From Chaenocephalus aceratus (taxonomy: Eukaryota; Chordata; Actinopteri; Perciformes; Channichthyidae), in contig CM043785.1 in NCBI GenBank assembly GCA_023974075.1, positions 20,405,169 through 20,469,168 of the forward strand: a DNA stretch of 64,000 nucleotides, read 5' to 3'. Below are positions 11,663 to 20,988 of the stretch, one piece after another (position 1 is the first letter of the stretch; every line of letters begins with the position of its first letter). The position numbers and the translations under genes are program-made. The notes beneath the pieces are model-generated. The model saw nothing but the letters and a program-made list of their open reading frames with translations. It did no database searches and had not been told where the DNA came from.

Positions 11663-12116
11663 CTACATGGAAGAATGACAAAAGGTCAACAAGAACAAAT
11701 ACAAAATACATTAAAAAAATTCAAATGTATTTGTATCAATTATGTTTTATAAAATGGTATTATTTATTCTTTAATTATAACTTACTAACTCATGTTCTCA
11801 CTAATGCACAATCCCATTAGCTTGATAAGTTAACTTTTCAGTGCAAACCCTGGGCAACTGCAGTTAGAATTGTGTAACTTCTAGTTACTTTAACACCTCA
11901 ACAAATAATGTTACAAGAGCACAGACAAAGCGTCTTCAAAGGTAAATACTGTTATAAAATTACTAAAACACGGTAAGCTCCACAAATAACATGACTTACT
12001 AGGTCTACTGATTATCTATGAATTTGGTGTTGAATTGGAAACCACTGTTACAATTCACATTTTAAAATAATATCTTGTGCTTCAGTAACAACATCTTAGA
12101 AAAAGTAATGAATTAC
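11663..12116. other. AT-rich non-array sequence between candidate leader exons
   Basis: Nothing recognisable was found. It would be the first intron if the two candidate exons either side are real. Confidence 0.4.
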
Positions 12117-12175
12117 CTCAATTTAGTGTGCAATCCTTCCAGTTCTGTTGAGAGAATCTTCCATGTGGCAGGGGT
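12117..12175 (-). other. Possible 5' untranslated exon
   Basis: On the minus strand, sequence ending ctaaattgag meets a gtaattc donor at 12116. The start is not defined; the right boundary given is arbitrary. No core promoter motif was convincing. This is a weak call that depends on the candidate exon at 11638. Confidence 0.18.
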
Positions 12176-12355
12176 CCTTTGCATGCAGTTAGCTACGTTA
12201 AGCTAATAAGCTAACATTAGCTCATCTGGCTATTCGATGTAAATAAAAGTAATGATGGAATAACTAGTTCTCTAGATTAGAAGGCAGGTGACTAAAATCA
12301 GCAGTAATTAATTGTTGATGACTTTAGTTGTTTCTGAGTCCATGGAAATAGATGT

Positions 12356-12363
12356 ATATTGCA
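12356..12363. repeat. hAT target-site duplication, left (ATATTGCA)
   Basis: This 8-bp sequence is repeated exactly at 13083-13090 and brackets the element at 12364-13082. Confidence 0.9.
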
Positions 12364-13082
12364 TAGGGCCAGGACTTTAACGCGTTAATTATGATCAATT
12401 AATTACACCAAAATTAACGCGTTAAAAAAATTAACGCATTTTAATCGCACTTTAATCGCACTTATTTTTGCACAGCGGAACGTTTCTCACTGGATGAGTT
12501 TCAGGCATACCGATTATACTGGAGCACCAACTAACGTTCATGACTTCAGCATGGGACTTCAAACAACAACAAACCACGGTGAACAATAGTCAAACATGAA
12601 CGAACAAGCTGATGAGACCGCTTTGGTCGGCCCCGTGGATGGGACATTTTGTTTTAAAAAACGGACGGGTGGAAGCGTCGACAAGAGCACGGTTGTGTGC
12701 AAATTATGCAAAAAAGAATTTGCATATCACCGCAGCACATCAAGCCTAAAGTATCACCTAAATGCAAAGCATGTAGCAGCTAGCGTGGACGTTAGCCCGA
12801 CTCCGAGTGCAAGGAACCACACCCTGACCCAACCCACACTCAACCAGATGACTGGTTTCAGGGCCAGGATAAGTAAGTCCACGTCTGAGAAAATAACCAG
12901 CTCCCTGGCTCACTGGATTGCACTCGACTGTAGACCACGTGGAGTCACATCCATGTGAAAATTGCTTCTCACTGTTCTCAGGTCAAATATGTATATTGAT
13001 TAAAAATGCGATTAATTTTGATTAATTAATTACAAAGCCTCTAATTAATTAGATTATTTTTTTTAATCGAGTCCCGGCTCTA
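12364..13082 (+). mobile_element. Internally deleted hAT transposon
   Basis: A 719-bp element between perfect 8-bp duplications ATATTGCA. Ends are tagggccaggact at the left and, reverse-complemented at the right, tagagccgggactc; AT-rich subterminal repeats of the ttaacgcgttaa type follow. An 8-bp duplication plus short imperfect termini is diagnostic for hAT. The interior keeps only the BED-finger coding part, and the catalytic and dimerisation regions are missing, so it is non-autonomous. Confidence 0.9.
12596..12958 (+). CDS. BED zinc-finger remnant of hAT transposase (ZBED-like)
   Basis: 120 codons from an ATG at 12596. Residues ~35-60 form a BED-type finger: two cysteines spaced C-x2-C (CKLCKKEF), then SLKYHLNAKH supplying the histidines. 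The preceding FKKRTGGSVDKSTVVC matches the linker of ZBED-like transposases. After about residue 100 the sequence diverges from the usual DNA-binding-to-RNase-H linker and stops, so the catalytic domain is absent. A full hAT transposase is usually 600-700 residues. The finger would bind DNA in the nucleus, normally the element ends. A stand-alone finger could act as a repressor if expressed, but this is inference. The codons lie wholly inside the element bounded by target duplications. Confidence 0.8.
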   Translation: MNEQADETALVGPVDGTFCFKKRTGGSVDKSTVVCKLCKKEFAYHRSTSSLKYHLNAKHVAASVDVSPTPSARNHTLTQPTLNQMTGFRARISKSTSEKITSSLAHWIALDCRPRGVTSM

Positions 13083-13090
13083 ATATTGCA
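13083..13090. repeat. hAT target-site duplication, right (ATATTGCA)
   Basis: Exact match of 12356-12363. Confidence 0.9.
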
Positions 13091-13236
13091 GTAATACTAA
13101 AACCAGCTTAAAACGTTGGAGTGTGTTTGAACCTGACAAATATGAGATATATGAGGACCTTTTGAGTCATGTGACTAAAGTGTGTGAAAAGTGTGTTAAG
13201 TTCCAGAAGTGACCACTAGTTGGCGTATTCATAGAT

Positions 13237-13419
13237 GAGCAAAATCCATAAACACACACACACTTCATGTTATGAAATTGTGATATTTTAGGACGTTGAA
13301 GATATTTGGTGTAGGGGCATTTGGGGGAGCAAAATCCATAAACACACTCACACACTTCATGTCATGAAATTGTGATATTTTAGGATGTTGAAGATATTTG
13401 GTGTAGGGGCATTTGGGGG
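13237..13419 (+). repeat. Two-copy 90-bp tandem duplication
   Basis: The block starting gagcaaaatccataaacacac at 13237 repeats at 13327 with a few substitutions and ends in ggcatttggggga. Confidence 0.85.
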
Positions 13420-13543
13420 AGTTTAAAACACTGTAGTGAGTTCAGAAAAATGAGGACGCCAAAAATGTCCTCATTTTTCCGAGTGTCCTGATAGTGAAGG
13501 TGTGTTATCATACAATTGTCCTTATTTGTCATGAAAACAAGTG

Positions 13544-13557
13544 CACACACACACACA

Positions 13558-13640
<83 letters not shown>

Positions 13641-13665
13641 ACACACACACACACACACACCACAT
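13544..13665 (+). repeat. (CA)n microsatellite
   Basis: About 120 bp of CA dinucleotides with three CC interruptions. Apparent reading frames through it are poly-Thr/His or Cys/Val artefacts. Confidence 0.98.
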
Positions 13666-13724
13666 ACCATGTATACATCACTTCAGGGGACATTACATGA
13701 CTTACATGCATTTCCTGGAGACTT

Positions 13725-13934
13725 ATCCTAACCTTAACCATAACCAACACATGCCTAACCCTAAACCTTACCATTACCCTTAACCTTACCCTAATCCTAA
13801 ACCTAACCAAGTATTCACCCTAAAATGAATGATTCCTCTCATGGGGACCTCCATTTTGTCCCCATAAGGGAGGCGAGTCCCCACACGTGACTGTGTAAAC
13901 AGATCTAGGTCCCCACAAGTATAGTAATGCTAGT

Positions 13935-13935
<1 letters not shown>
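13725..13935 (+). repeat. Degenerate CCTAA-rich stretch plus GGGGACC block
   Basis: 13725-13812 holds loosely repeated ccttaac/cctaaac units resembling decayed telomere-type repeats. It is followed by a region with several gtccccac/ggggacc motifs that often accompanies CA microsatellites in fish genomes. No coding potential. Confidence 0.6.

Positions 13936-14005
<70 letters not shown>
13936..14005 (+). repeat. (CA)n microsatellite
   Basis: About 70 bp of CA with a CCCC interruption. The long-inverted-repeat element begins directly after it. Confidence 0.97.
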
Positions 14006-14006
<1 letters not shown>

Positions 14007-14010
14007 CCAA

Positions 14011-14955
14011 CACGTTCTCACTCCCATCCCGTCATATATTGACGGGCGGTCAGGGCCCCTCCCCGTCGCTATATTACGTACAGGGTACCCCTTGCCCGTC
14101 AGGCTTCTACGGGCAGGGCGTCCCATAGACCTTCATTGCGGACAGCGGACCCCTTGACCGTCAGGCTTCCACGGGCAGGGCGTCCCATAGACCTTCATAA
14201 TGCCTATTTTAAGGTTCATTTGGCCATTAAAATGCGTTTTGATGTCATTTTATGCGAGTAATGAGTTTTTATTTCTGATTATTTGTGCAGTACATGTACA
14301 TGATGTTTAGTTTGCTAGTTATGACGAAGATTACTTCATGAATGTGTACACATTCATGGTTGCTAAGGTGGTTGCTATGGACGCTGCAACAGCTCCCAGA
14401 CCACGTGATCAACAACAATGGCCGACCTTCGTGTTATTCTCGGTGGAAAATGCCTATTTTAAGGTTCATTTGGCCATTAAAATGCGTTTTGATGTCATTG
14501 TATGCGAGTAATGAGTTTTTATTTCTGATTATTTGTGCAGTACATGTACATGATGTTTAGTTTGCTAGTTATGACGAAGATTACTTCATGAATGCTAACG
14601 TTTTTTGTGGTGGAAATGTGTTTTTTCACAGCAAAGTCACCCTCTGTACTTGGACTTATTGGGAGAATCTAAAGGCAAGAACATCCCAAATATTAATTTA
14701 GGTCTTTATTTTAGACCTTGAGTGTTGCCGTCTGTGAGGAAAATACATGGGGCTCAGAGCCTCGTATTTTTAAAATCTTTTTTTCCTTCTAATTTGTTAT
14801 TCTTTTCAAATAACACACTGTTATTTACTCACCAATAACACACAATTATCCTTGCTTTTATTTATTGGTTTAATTCCATAATCTCGGTTTTTTTTGGTGT
14901 TCGTCAGGAACTGAATTTCAAACAAAAAATAACCGGAAACAGATGTAGGCCTATA
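14011..14955 (+). repeat. Left inverted arm of the 3.9-kb element
   Basis: Pairs with 16975-17912. Within the arm, a segment starting aatgcctattttaaggttc occurs twice, at 14199-14345 and 14449-14594, separated by a sequence with a Kozak-less short ORF; the same duplication is mirrored in the right arm. Confidence 0.85.
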
Positions 14956-16974
14956 AGGGACAGTTCGAGCATCATTGCAATTCTCAACATGTTTGAGTTT
15001 AGGATGGCCGAAGACACTACACTACCCATAATCTCCAGCTATCGTTTAGGACTACAGTCCCCGTGATTACTCTTCAAGGTCTGGGATTGGATGATGGAGT
15101 GGCAGTGCGCCAAGGTTGCAGAGCGTCAAACAGCTGTTTGAAATGGAACGAAACCACGCTAGACTATCCAAAACTGGAATCGAACGCCCCCCCAGAACTA
15201 CACACCACTATTGTGTTTCGCAAAATGTTCTATGGGACGTCTCTACTGAACGTTTTCGTTTTTCCCACAATTAGAAGTTGCCAGTATTAAACACATTGGT
15301 GTTATCAAATGTAAAACATATAATGAATAAATGGGTGAAAATCGCTGTCCATAATGCGCAGCATTAATATATAGCATTAATATATACCCACATGACAGCT
15401 CATTGATACTTTGTAATTCTACTCCACTACAATTCAGAGGTTAACCTGGTATTTTTACTCCACTACACTTATTTGAGTTACTTTGCAGATTCTGATTAAT
15501 GATGTGAAATATAAACAACCCTTAAATCAGACTTTAGTTACACCTCAGTAAAATTCAGGGAAGGTGATTGTCAAGTGCCAACAATCAGGAGAGATATTTG
15601 ATAGTTGGTGCTTGAGAAGACTAAACATGTATCTGCAATTGACATTAATGGAAACGAGTAATAAAGTATATTAATTACTCGTTATTCTCTACTAATAGTT
15701 AATTAAAGACTATATATTATGGCTATTTTGCACATCCCTTTCAAGATTTCAAGATTTTAAAGGTTTATTGACATATCATTTACACAACTACGGTGTAGTT
15801 ATGCAATGAATGAAAAACTTGGGTCACAGGTCCCTCAACAGTGCATTACAAGACATCTATCAATATGTGTGTACCTCCACCATTAAACTGTCATATTCTG
15901 CACATTTCTTATTCTATCTACATACATAAGAGTATAATCCATATGTATAATATCAGTTAAAATAAGTGCTTCAACATAGTTAACATTGCAGGAAAGCAAT
16001 ATATTAGACGTTAATTACTTTGTCAGGCTTAATATTTATCTGTAGATAGATACCCCCAACGTTTTTTTCTTATTTAAAAGAAGACCTTAATCTGTTATTT
16101 AATGTTTAAATAAAGGTTAATTCGTTTTTCTGTTTTGCACCTCCTCCTATTAATATCTTTGTACATCCTGCACTAAACTGTTTTATTGAAGAGATCACTT
16201 ATAGTATCTTCTTGATTTTTTATATTCTATATTTCTATCACAGACCTTCTACTTTCCCCCTATGAAAGTATATGTACTCTTAATATTTTTGTAATCAAAT
16301 ATAACACATACAAACAATAATTCAATAACGTGCTTTAACCACTAGGCACACAAGGTACACACAGACACTTGTATGTACAACATCTGAAGATGTGTAGTTT
16401 TATTCATGCTTTCACATAATTTTACAGCATATTGCTATACTATTTCAGACTCAGTATTTACATTCTTACATTCAAAATTCAATCCAATTCAAATCAGTAA
16501 TATCTTTAAAAACTACAAGTCCTTTTATATCAGCTGTGCACCGTTATGGTGTAAATATAACCTATCTATGAATTATATCAAATGTAAAAGTCAGCCGAAT
16601 TAGTGTTGATACTGCAAGGAGACGTATTGTGTGAAGAGAAATTGAGAAGTTTTTTAATTGTTGATATATTTATGATCCACGTCAAGTATTCAGTTTCGGC
16701 GGCATTTCTTCAGTTTTTCCAAAGGTCTTCTCATCAGGGCGCTATAAATAAAGAACTACGGCAGATCTTTAATATTTAATGCAGCCGAACCGTGTATTAC
16801 AATGCCGTTATGTGATGACTTTCAAAGAGAAAAGCAAGAGCACTCGGAATTAAGTATTTTATTCTTTTCAAATGTTTTCCGGATTTCATATAATATAAAC
16901 ACCAAATCCCAGCATGCATTGCGGCTAAAACATCCAATCAGCGTAGCTGAGAATCTTGGGTAATCGCTCGAAAT
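14956..16974. other. Central region of the 3.9-kb element, no gene seen
   Basis: AT-rich. 15640-15890 is a direct relative of 53360-53583, and 16600-16850 is an inverted relative of 52970-53215. No ORF has recognisable protein similarity; the longest candidates are under 80 codons. Confidence 0.6.
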
Positions 16975-17912
16975 GCCTACGTCTGTTTCCGGTTATTTTT
17001 ATTTTGAAATTTAGTTCCTGACGAACGCCAAAAAAGACCGAGATTATGGAATTAAACCAATAAATAAAAGCAAGGATAATTGTGTGTTATTGGTGAGTAA
17101 ATAACAGTGTGTTATTTTGAAAAGAATAACAAATTAGAAGGAAAAAAAGATTTTAAAAATACGAGGCTCTGAGCCCCATGTATTTTCCTCACAGACGGCA
17201 ACACTAAAGGTCTAAAATAAAGACCTAAATTAATATTTGGGATGTTCTTGCCTTTAGATTCTCCCAATAAGTCCAAGTACAGAGGGTGACTCTGCTGTGA
17301 AAAAAACACATTTCCACCAAAAAAACGTTAGCATTCATGAAGTAATCTTCGTCATAACTAGCAAACTAAACATCATGTACATGTACTGCACAAATAATCA
17401 GAAATAAAACTCATTACTCGCATACAATGACATCAAAACGCATTTTAATGGCCAAATGAACCTTAAAATAGGCATTTTCCACCGAGAATAACACGAAGGT
17501 CGGCCATTGTTGTTGATCACGTGGTCTGGGAGCTGTTGCAGCGTCCATAGCAACCACCTTAGCAACCATGAATGTGTACACATCATGAAGTAATCTTCGT
17601 CATAACTAGCAAACTAAACATCATGTACATGTACTGCACAAATAATCAGAAATAAAACTCATTACTCGCATAAAATCACATCAAAACGCATTTTAATGGC
17701 CAAATGAACCTTAAAATAGGCATTATGAAGGTCTATGGGACGCCCTGCCCGTAGAAGCCTGACGGTCAAGGGGTCCGCTGTCCGCAATGAAGGTCTATGG
17801 GACGCCCTGCCCGTAGAAGCCTGACGGGCAAGGGGTACCCTGTACGTAATATAGCGACGGGGAGGGGCTCTGACCGTCCGTCAATATGTGACGGGATGGG
17901 AGTGAGAACGTG
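16975..17912 (-). repeat. Right inverted arm of the 3.9-kb element
   Basis: Reverse-complement counterpart of 14011-14955, including the internal duplication and the terminal gacgggatgggagtgagaacg. Confidence 0.85.
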
Positions 17913-17920
17913 TTTTTGCA

Positions 17921-18056
17921 CACACACACACCACCACACACACCACACACACACACACAACACACACACACACACACATATACACCACACACAACCCACA
18001 CACACACAACACACACACACACACACACACCCCACCACACACACACACACACACAC
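17921..18056 (+). repeat. Imperfect (CA)n microsatellite
   Basis: CA repeat with frequent CC, AA and TA interruptions. It continues the tract into which the 3.9-kb element appears inserted. Confidence 0.95.
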
Positions 18057-18190
18057 GTGCATATCAGTACTTTGTGCTGAATCATTCAGAACACAATAGC
18101 CCTTTCCAAAATATCCAACTGTCTGCTTGAATGTGTTTCTATATAAAGAAATGAAAATGAACTCTTCCGCACACTCCCACGCGAACAGAG

Positions 18191-18192
<2 letters not shown>

Positions 18193-18238
<46 letters not shown>
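18193..18238 (+). repeat. (CA)n microsatellite
   Basis: About 46 bp of uninterrupted CA. Confidence 0.97.
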
Positions 18239-18240
<2 letters not shown>

Positions 18241-18395
18241 CCAGTTTTGACAAACACTGTGTGAAGGCAAAACTAATTATTCATTGCAGGCAGCAAGCAC
18301 AGTCACATGGAGAACACACACAAAAAGAGGGACACTGGCTTTGTGCTGAACATGCTGACGAGCAACTAAATCATGGAGGAGAGGAGACAGAGGGA

Positions 18396-18428
<33 letters not shown>

Positions 18429-18829
18429 GGTGGGGGGGCGGGGTACTTTGAGAGCAAGTACTGGAGCTGGAATATTCAAGTTTCAAACTCTGCAATCGTA
18501 AAATCGTTTGAAGATCACAAAGGCAGAAGATGTGTGCGGTCTAGCCCACATTTATCAAACACGCAACATTGATCACAGTCCAGCAGCAGCTATAAAGACC
18601 TTGTCAATCATCAACCTGTGTATGTGTAGGCAAAAACTACTCTGTCAATCATTTCATTCTATTTCTTTTAGCAAAAAAAGGCAAAGAGTTTTACCTTGCC
18701 ATTTGCAATATGAAAAGCAGTTTGTGGATTTTGTCCACTATGCATCCTGTTTCGAGACCATTTACAGCCAAGCTTTGACAAAAAATCCATAAAAAAAATT
18801 CATCTGTGGAAGCCGTAGCACTGTAAAAA
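18239..18829. other. Noncoding stretch with short (TG)n
   Basis: A (TG)n tract with a G-run follows at 18403-18437. No exon-like segment or known repeat was recognised in the rest. Confidence 0.5.
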
Positions 18830-19040
18830 GCACGACCAATCATTTTAGCCGGCCCCTCTAAAATAACTGGATGGCCTACCTGCCTGTCAGCATTCCATCT
18901 GTGCACAAAAATTATCTTGTGCCCTCATTGGTCATGTGCGCGTTCGTGTGTGTTGGAGGAGGGGCTCTGTAAGGAAGTGGCAGATTTTTTCCGGTTGTGT
19001 ATTTTCAAATTCTAGCGCACTCAAGCTGGTTTCTCCAAAA
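18830..19040 (-). repeat. Diverged copy of the duplicated 39.8/63.3-kb block
   Basis: In inverted orientation this region shares tgtgcacaaa, gagggcac, catgacc, ggaggaggggctctg and aaattcc-type landmarks with 39835-39975 and 63355-63475. Similarity is clearly lower than between those two copies, so this is an older family member. Confidence 0.6.
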
Positions 19041-19171
19041 TTACCTACCCCACCTTTAAGGTTTTATTATCTCTGTCTCTTTGCCTGCCAAACTGTCACA
19101 GCTGAGACTGAATCGGCATGGAGACAGAACTATAAATCAGTATTTAGGGTCAAAGTCGCATTGAGTACATC

Positions 19172-19179
19172 ATTTGCAC
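19172..19179. repeat. hAT target-site duplication, left (ATTTGCAC)
   Basis: Exact 8-bp match at 20981-20988. Confidence 0.88.
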
Positions 19180-20980
19180 CAGGGACGTGCACAGACATTT
19201 TGGGGAGCAGGAGCTCAAGTGAGAAAAAGCGTACTTCCCATAATCATTTATAAAAAAAATGTTTACAACAAAAAGTTAAATATGGTTGCACATCTCTGAC
19301 TTACTGACCAATTAAAAAAATATCGTTTTTTCATGTAGGCCTACTTGTACATTTAGTTATTTTGGATAATTTTGCTTCCATGTTTTCTTTCACTCTATGG
19401 AAAGAAAACTTCCAAAAAAACACATATAAATGGTGTTCGTTTTTACTACCCTGTCTGAATTCATCTATATAGATATAAAGCTAATCTGCATTTAAACACA
19501 ACATTTCCGGGAAAAAATACTGACTAGACGTAAGTAACTATCTGGGGAAGTTGTGAGGGTGCTATGTTTTTTGTATCCTTTTCACCTGCAATTCCTTGGT
19601 AACTGCATGCAAATTTGCGCATTTTAATTAGGCCTATAGTTAACGCCTAATTTGCATATCAATATGGCGATTGTGATGATGTTAGATACACATTTTACTG
19701 TATTCACCTGTAGTGTCTCCCCTTAAAGAGCCTGTGACACGAGTTTCCCCGAACATCCAAACCCATCAATTTGAGTAAATATTGTCCCCTTGAAAACCGT
19801 TACTGAACTGATTTTGGATATTTGTACTTTGATAACCATTAATCTGCCCTTCAATGTTGACCATATACTGGATCGGGACGAATCCCGATGGCCAGTCCGC
19901 CACTGCACCCAGCCCACGTAAACTGTCAACGAGGGGAGCCTCGCTGCGGGGAAACGGTGGACCTAGTGTCCCGATCGGAGTGGGAATAATAATAATAATA
20001 ATCCGTGCATTTTATCCATTAATTTCCCCAACATTGTGGTAAAAAAACCACACGTTTAATCCATGTTGGTGTACTACAACTACAAAAAGCATCGGTTTGT
20101 TTTCTCATCAGGAAATGCAGACCGGCACAAACAAACGATTTGTAATCATCATCCTCACGATCATTTAATGTGTTCATATGTTCGCCGAATTGACATGAAA
20201 GCACTAATAAATGTAGTTTCATCCACTTGAGTTTACAACTACAAAAATAATCGATTTGTTTTTATATCACATCCGACGGGAGGAAATTCAGCAGCTCTCA
20301 CTCCCAATTTGTAATCCTAATGTAATCATCATCTTCACCACGATCATTTATGTTTATGTTCGCCGAATTGACATGAAAGCACTGACAAATATGAATATAC
20401 TGTAGTCAACTTCATTAAAACGTTATTAACGTGCCTAATCTCAGCAATTCACAATTTCTACGCATGACAACACACTTTGTCCGTGTTTGGCTCTCTCGCC
20501 GCACAGTGAAGCGTTCCCGCATTGACATCACTTCCGGCTTCCCCCAAAACTTAAAAATGAGTCGAAGGAATTTCCCTGCGATGTTCGAAATTATTGATAT
20601 TTAACGGAACGGTATCGCTTTTTCTTTTTTAAACTGACGGTTCGAGATTACTAGTAGCCCAATATTTCATTGCATAACAGTTGTTGGGATGCTGTCACAG
20701 GCTCTTTAAGTTCAGTACATTAGCCTGTATGCCCATCAGGGCCGTCCCTGGCCAACATGAGGCCCCACGCAAAGTTATATGATGAGGCCCTCTGTTCTGT
20801 TTTTCACTTCTCCCGAAATGATATTTTTATTTTGTATTCAATCAATATATTTTTGGAAAGAGAAACTGTGCGCAAACAGAAGTAGATATATATTCATTTA
20901 TTGGACAAAAAAAGAAAAACCACCCCATAAAAAGTGCAGGGGCTCAAGCCCATTTTGATGTCTATGTGTGCACATGCCTG
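19180..20980. mobile_element. Non-autonomous hAT element carrying a nested MITE
   Basis: 1,801 bp between perfect ATTTGCAC duplications. The left end reads cagggacgtgcacagacat and the right end, reverse-complemented, caggcatgtgcacacatag: an imperfect terminal inverted repeat starting CAG as in hAT. No transposase ORF. The TTAA MITE at 19727-20705 lies inside, so it was inserted later or the hAT spread with it. Confidence 0.85.
19727..20705. mobile_element. TTAA-type MITE (copy 1)
   Basis: Bounded by TTAA at 19723-19726 and 20706-20709. Ends are AGAGCCTGTGACA and its reverse complement TGTCACAGGCTCT, a 13-bp perfect inverted repeat. TTAA duplication fits piggyBac or Kolobok superfamilies. An internal remnant near 19875-19907 ends ccagtccgccactg, resembling a hAT terminus. 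A second, truncated copy lies inverted at 50760-51530. Confidence 0.85.
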
Positions 20981-20988
20981 ATTTGCAC
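20981..20988. repeat. hAT target-site duplication, right (ATTTGCAC)
   Basis: Exact match of 19172-19179. Confidence 0.88.

Larger units (their letters stand above)
14011..17912. mobile_element. 3.9-kb element with ~0.94-kb inverted arms (fold-back type)
   Basis: The left end cacgttctcactcccatcc at 14011 is matched by its reverse complement ending at 17912. Similarity of the arms continues inward to about 14955 and 16975, with small indels. The element sits inside a CA-repeat tract, so a target duplication cannot be read. No transposase-like ORF is visible in the 2-kb centre. The arms contain gggcagggcgtcccatagacc blocks and a duplicated ~146-bp segment. The interior shares modules with 51990-54850. 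Superfamily not determined. Confidence 0.85.

Noticed and set aside
13380..14157. Several 60-96-codon frames rich in Thr/His or Cys/Val
   Set aside because: They are translations of (CA)n/(TG)n microsatellites; no independent coding evidence.
17766..18257. 163-codon minus-strand frame with Cys/Val runs
   Set aside because: Runs through CA repeats and the inverted arm of the 3.9-kb element; composition is a repeat artefact.
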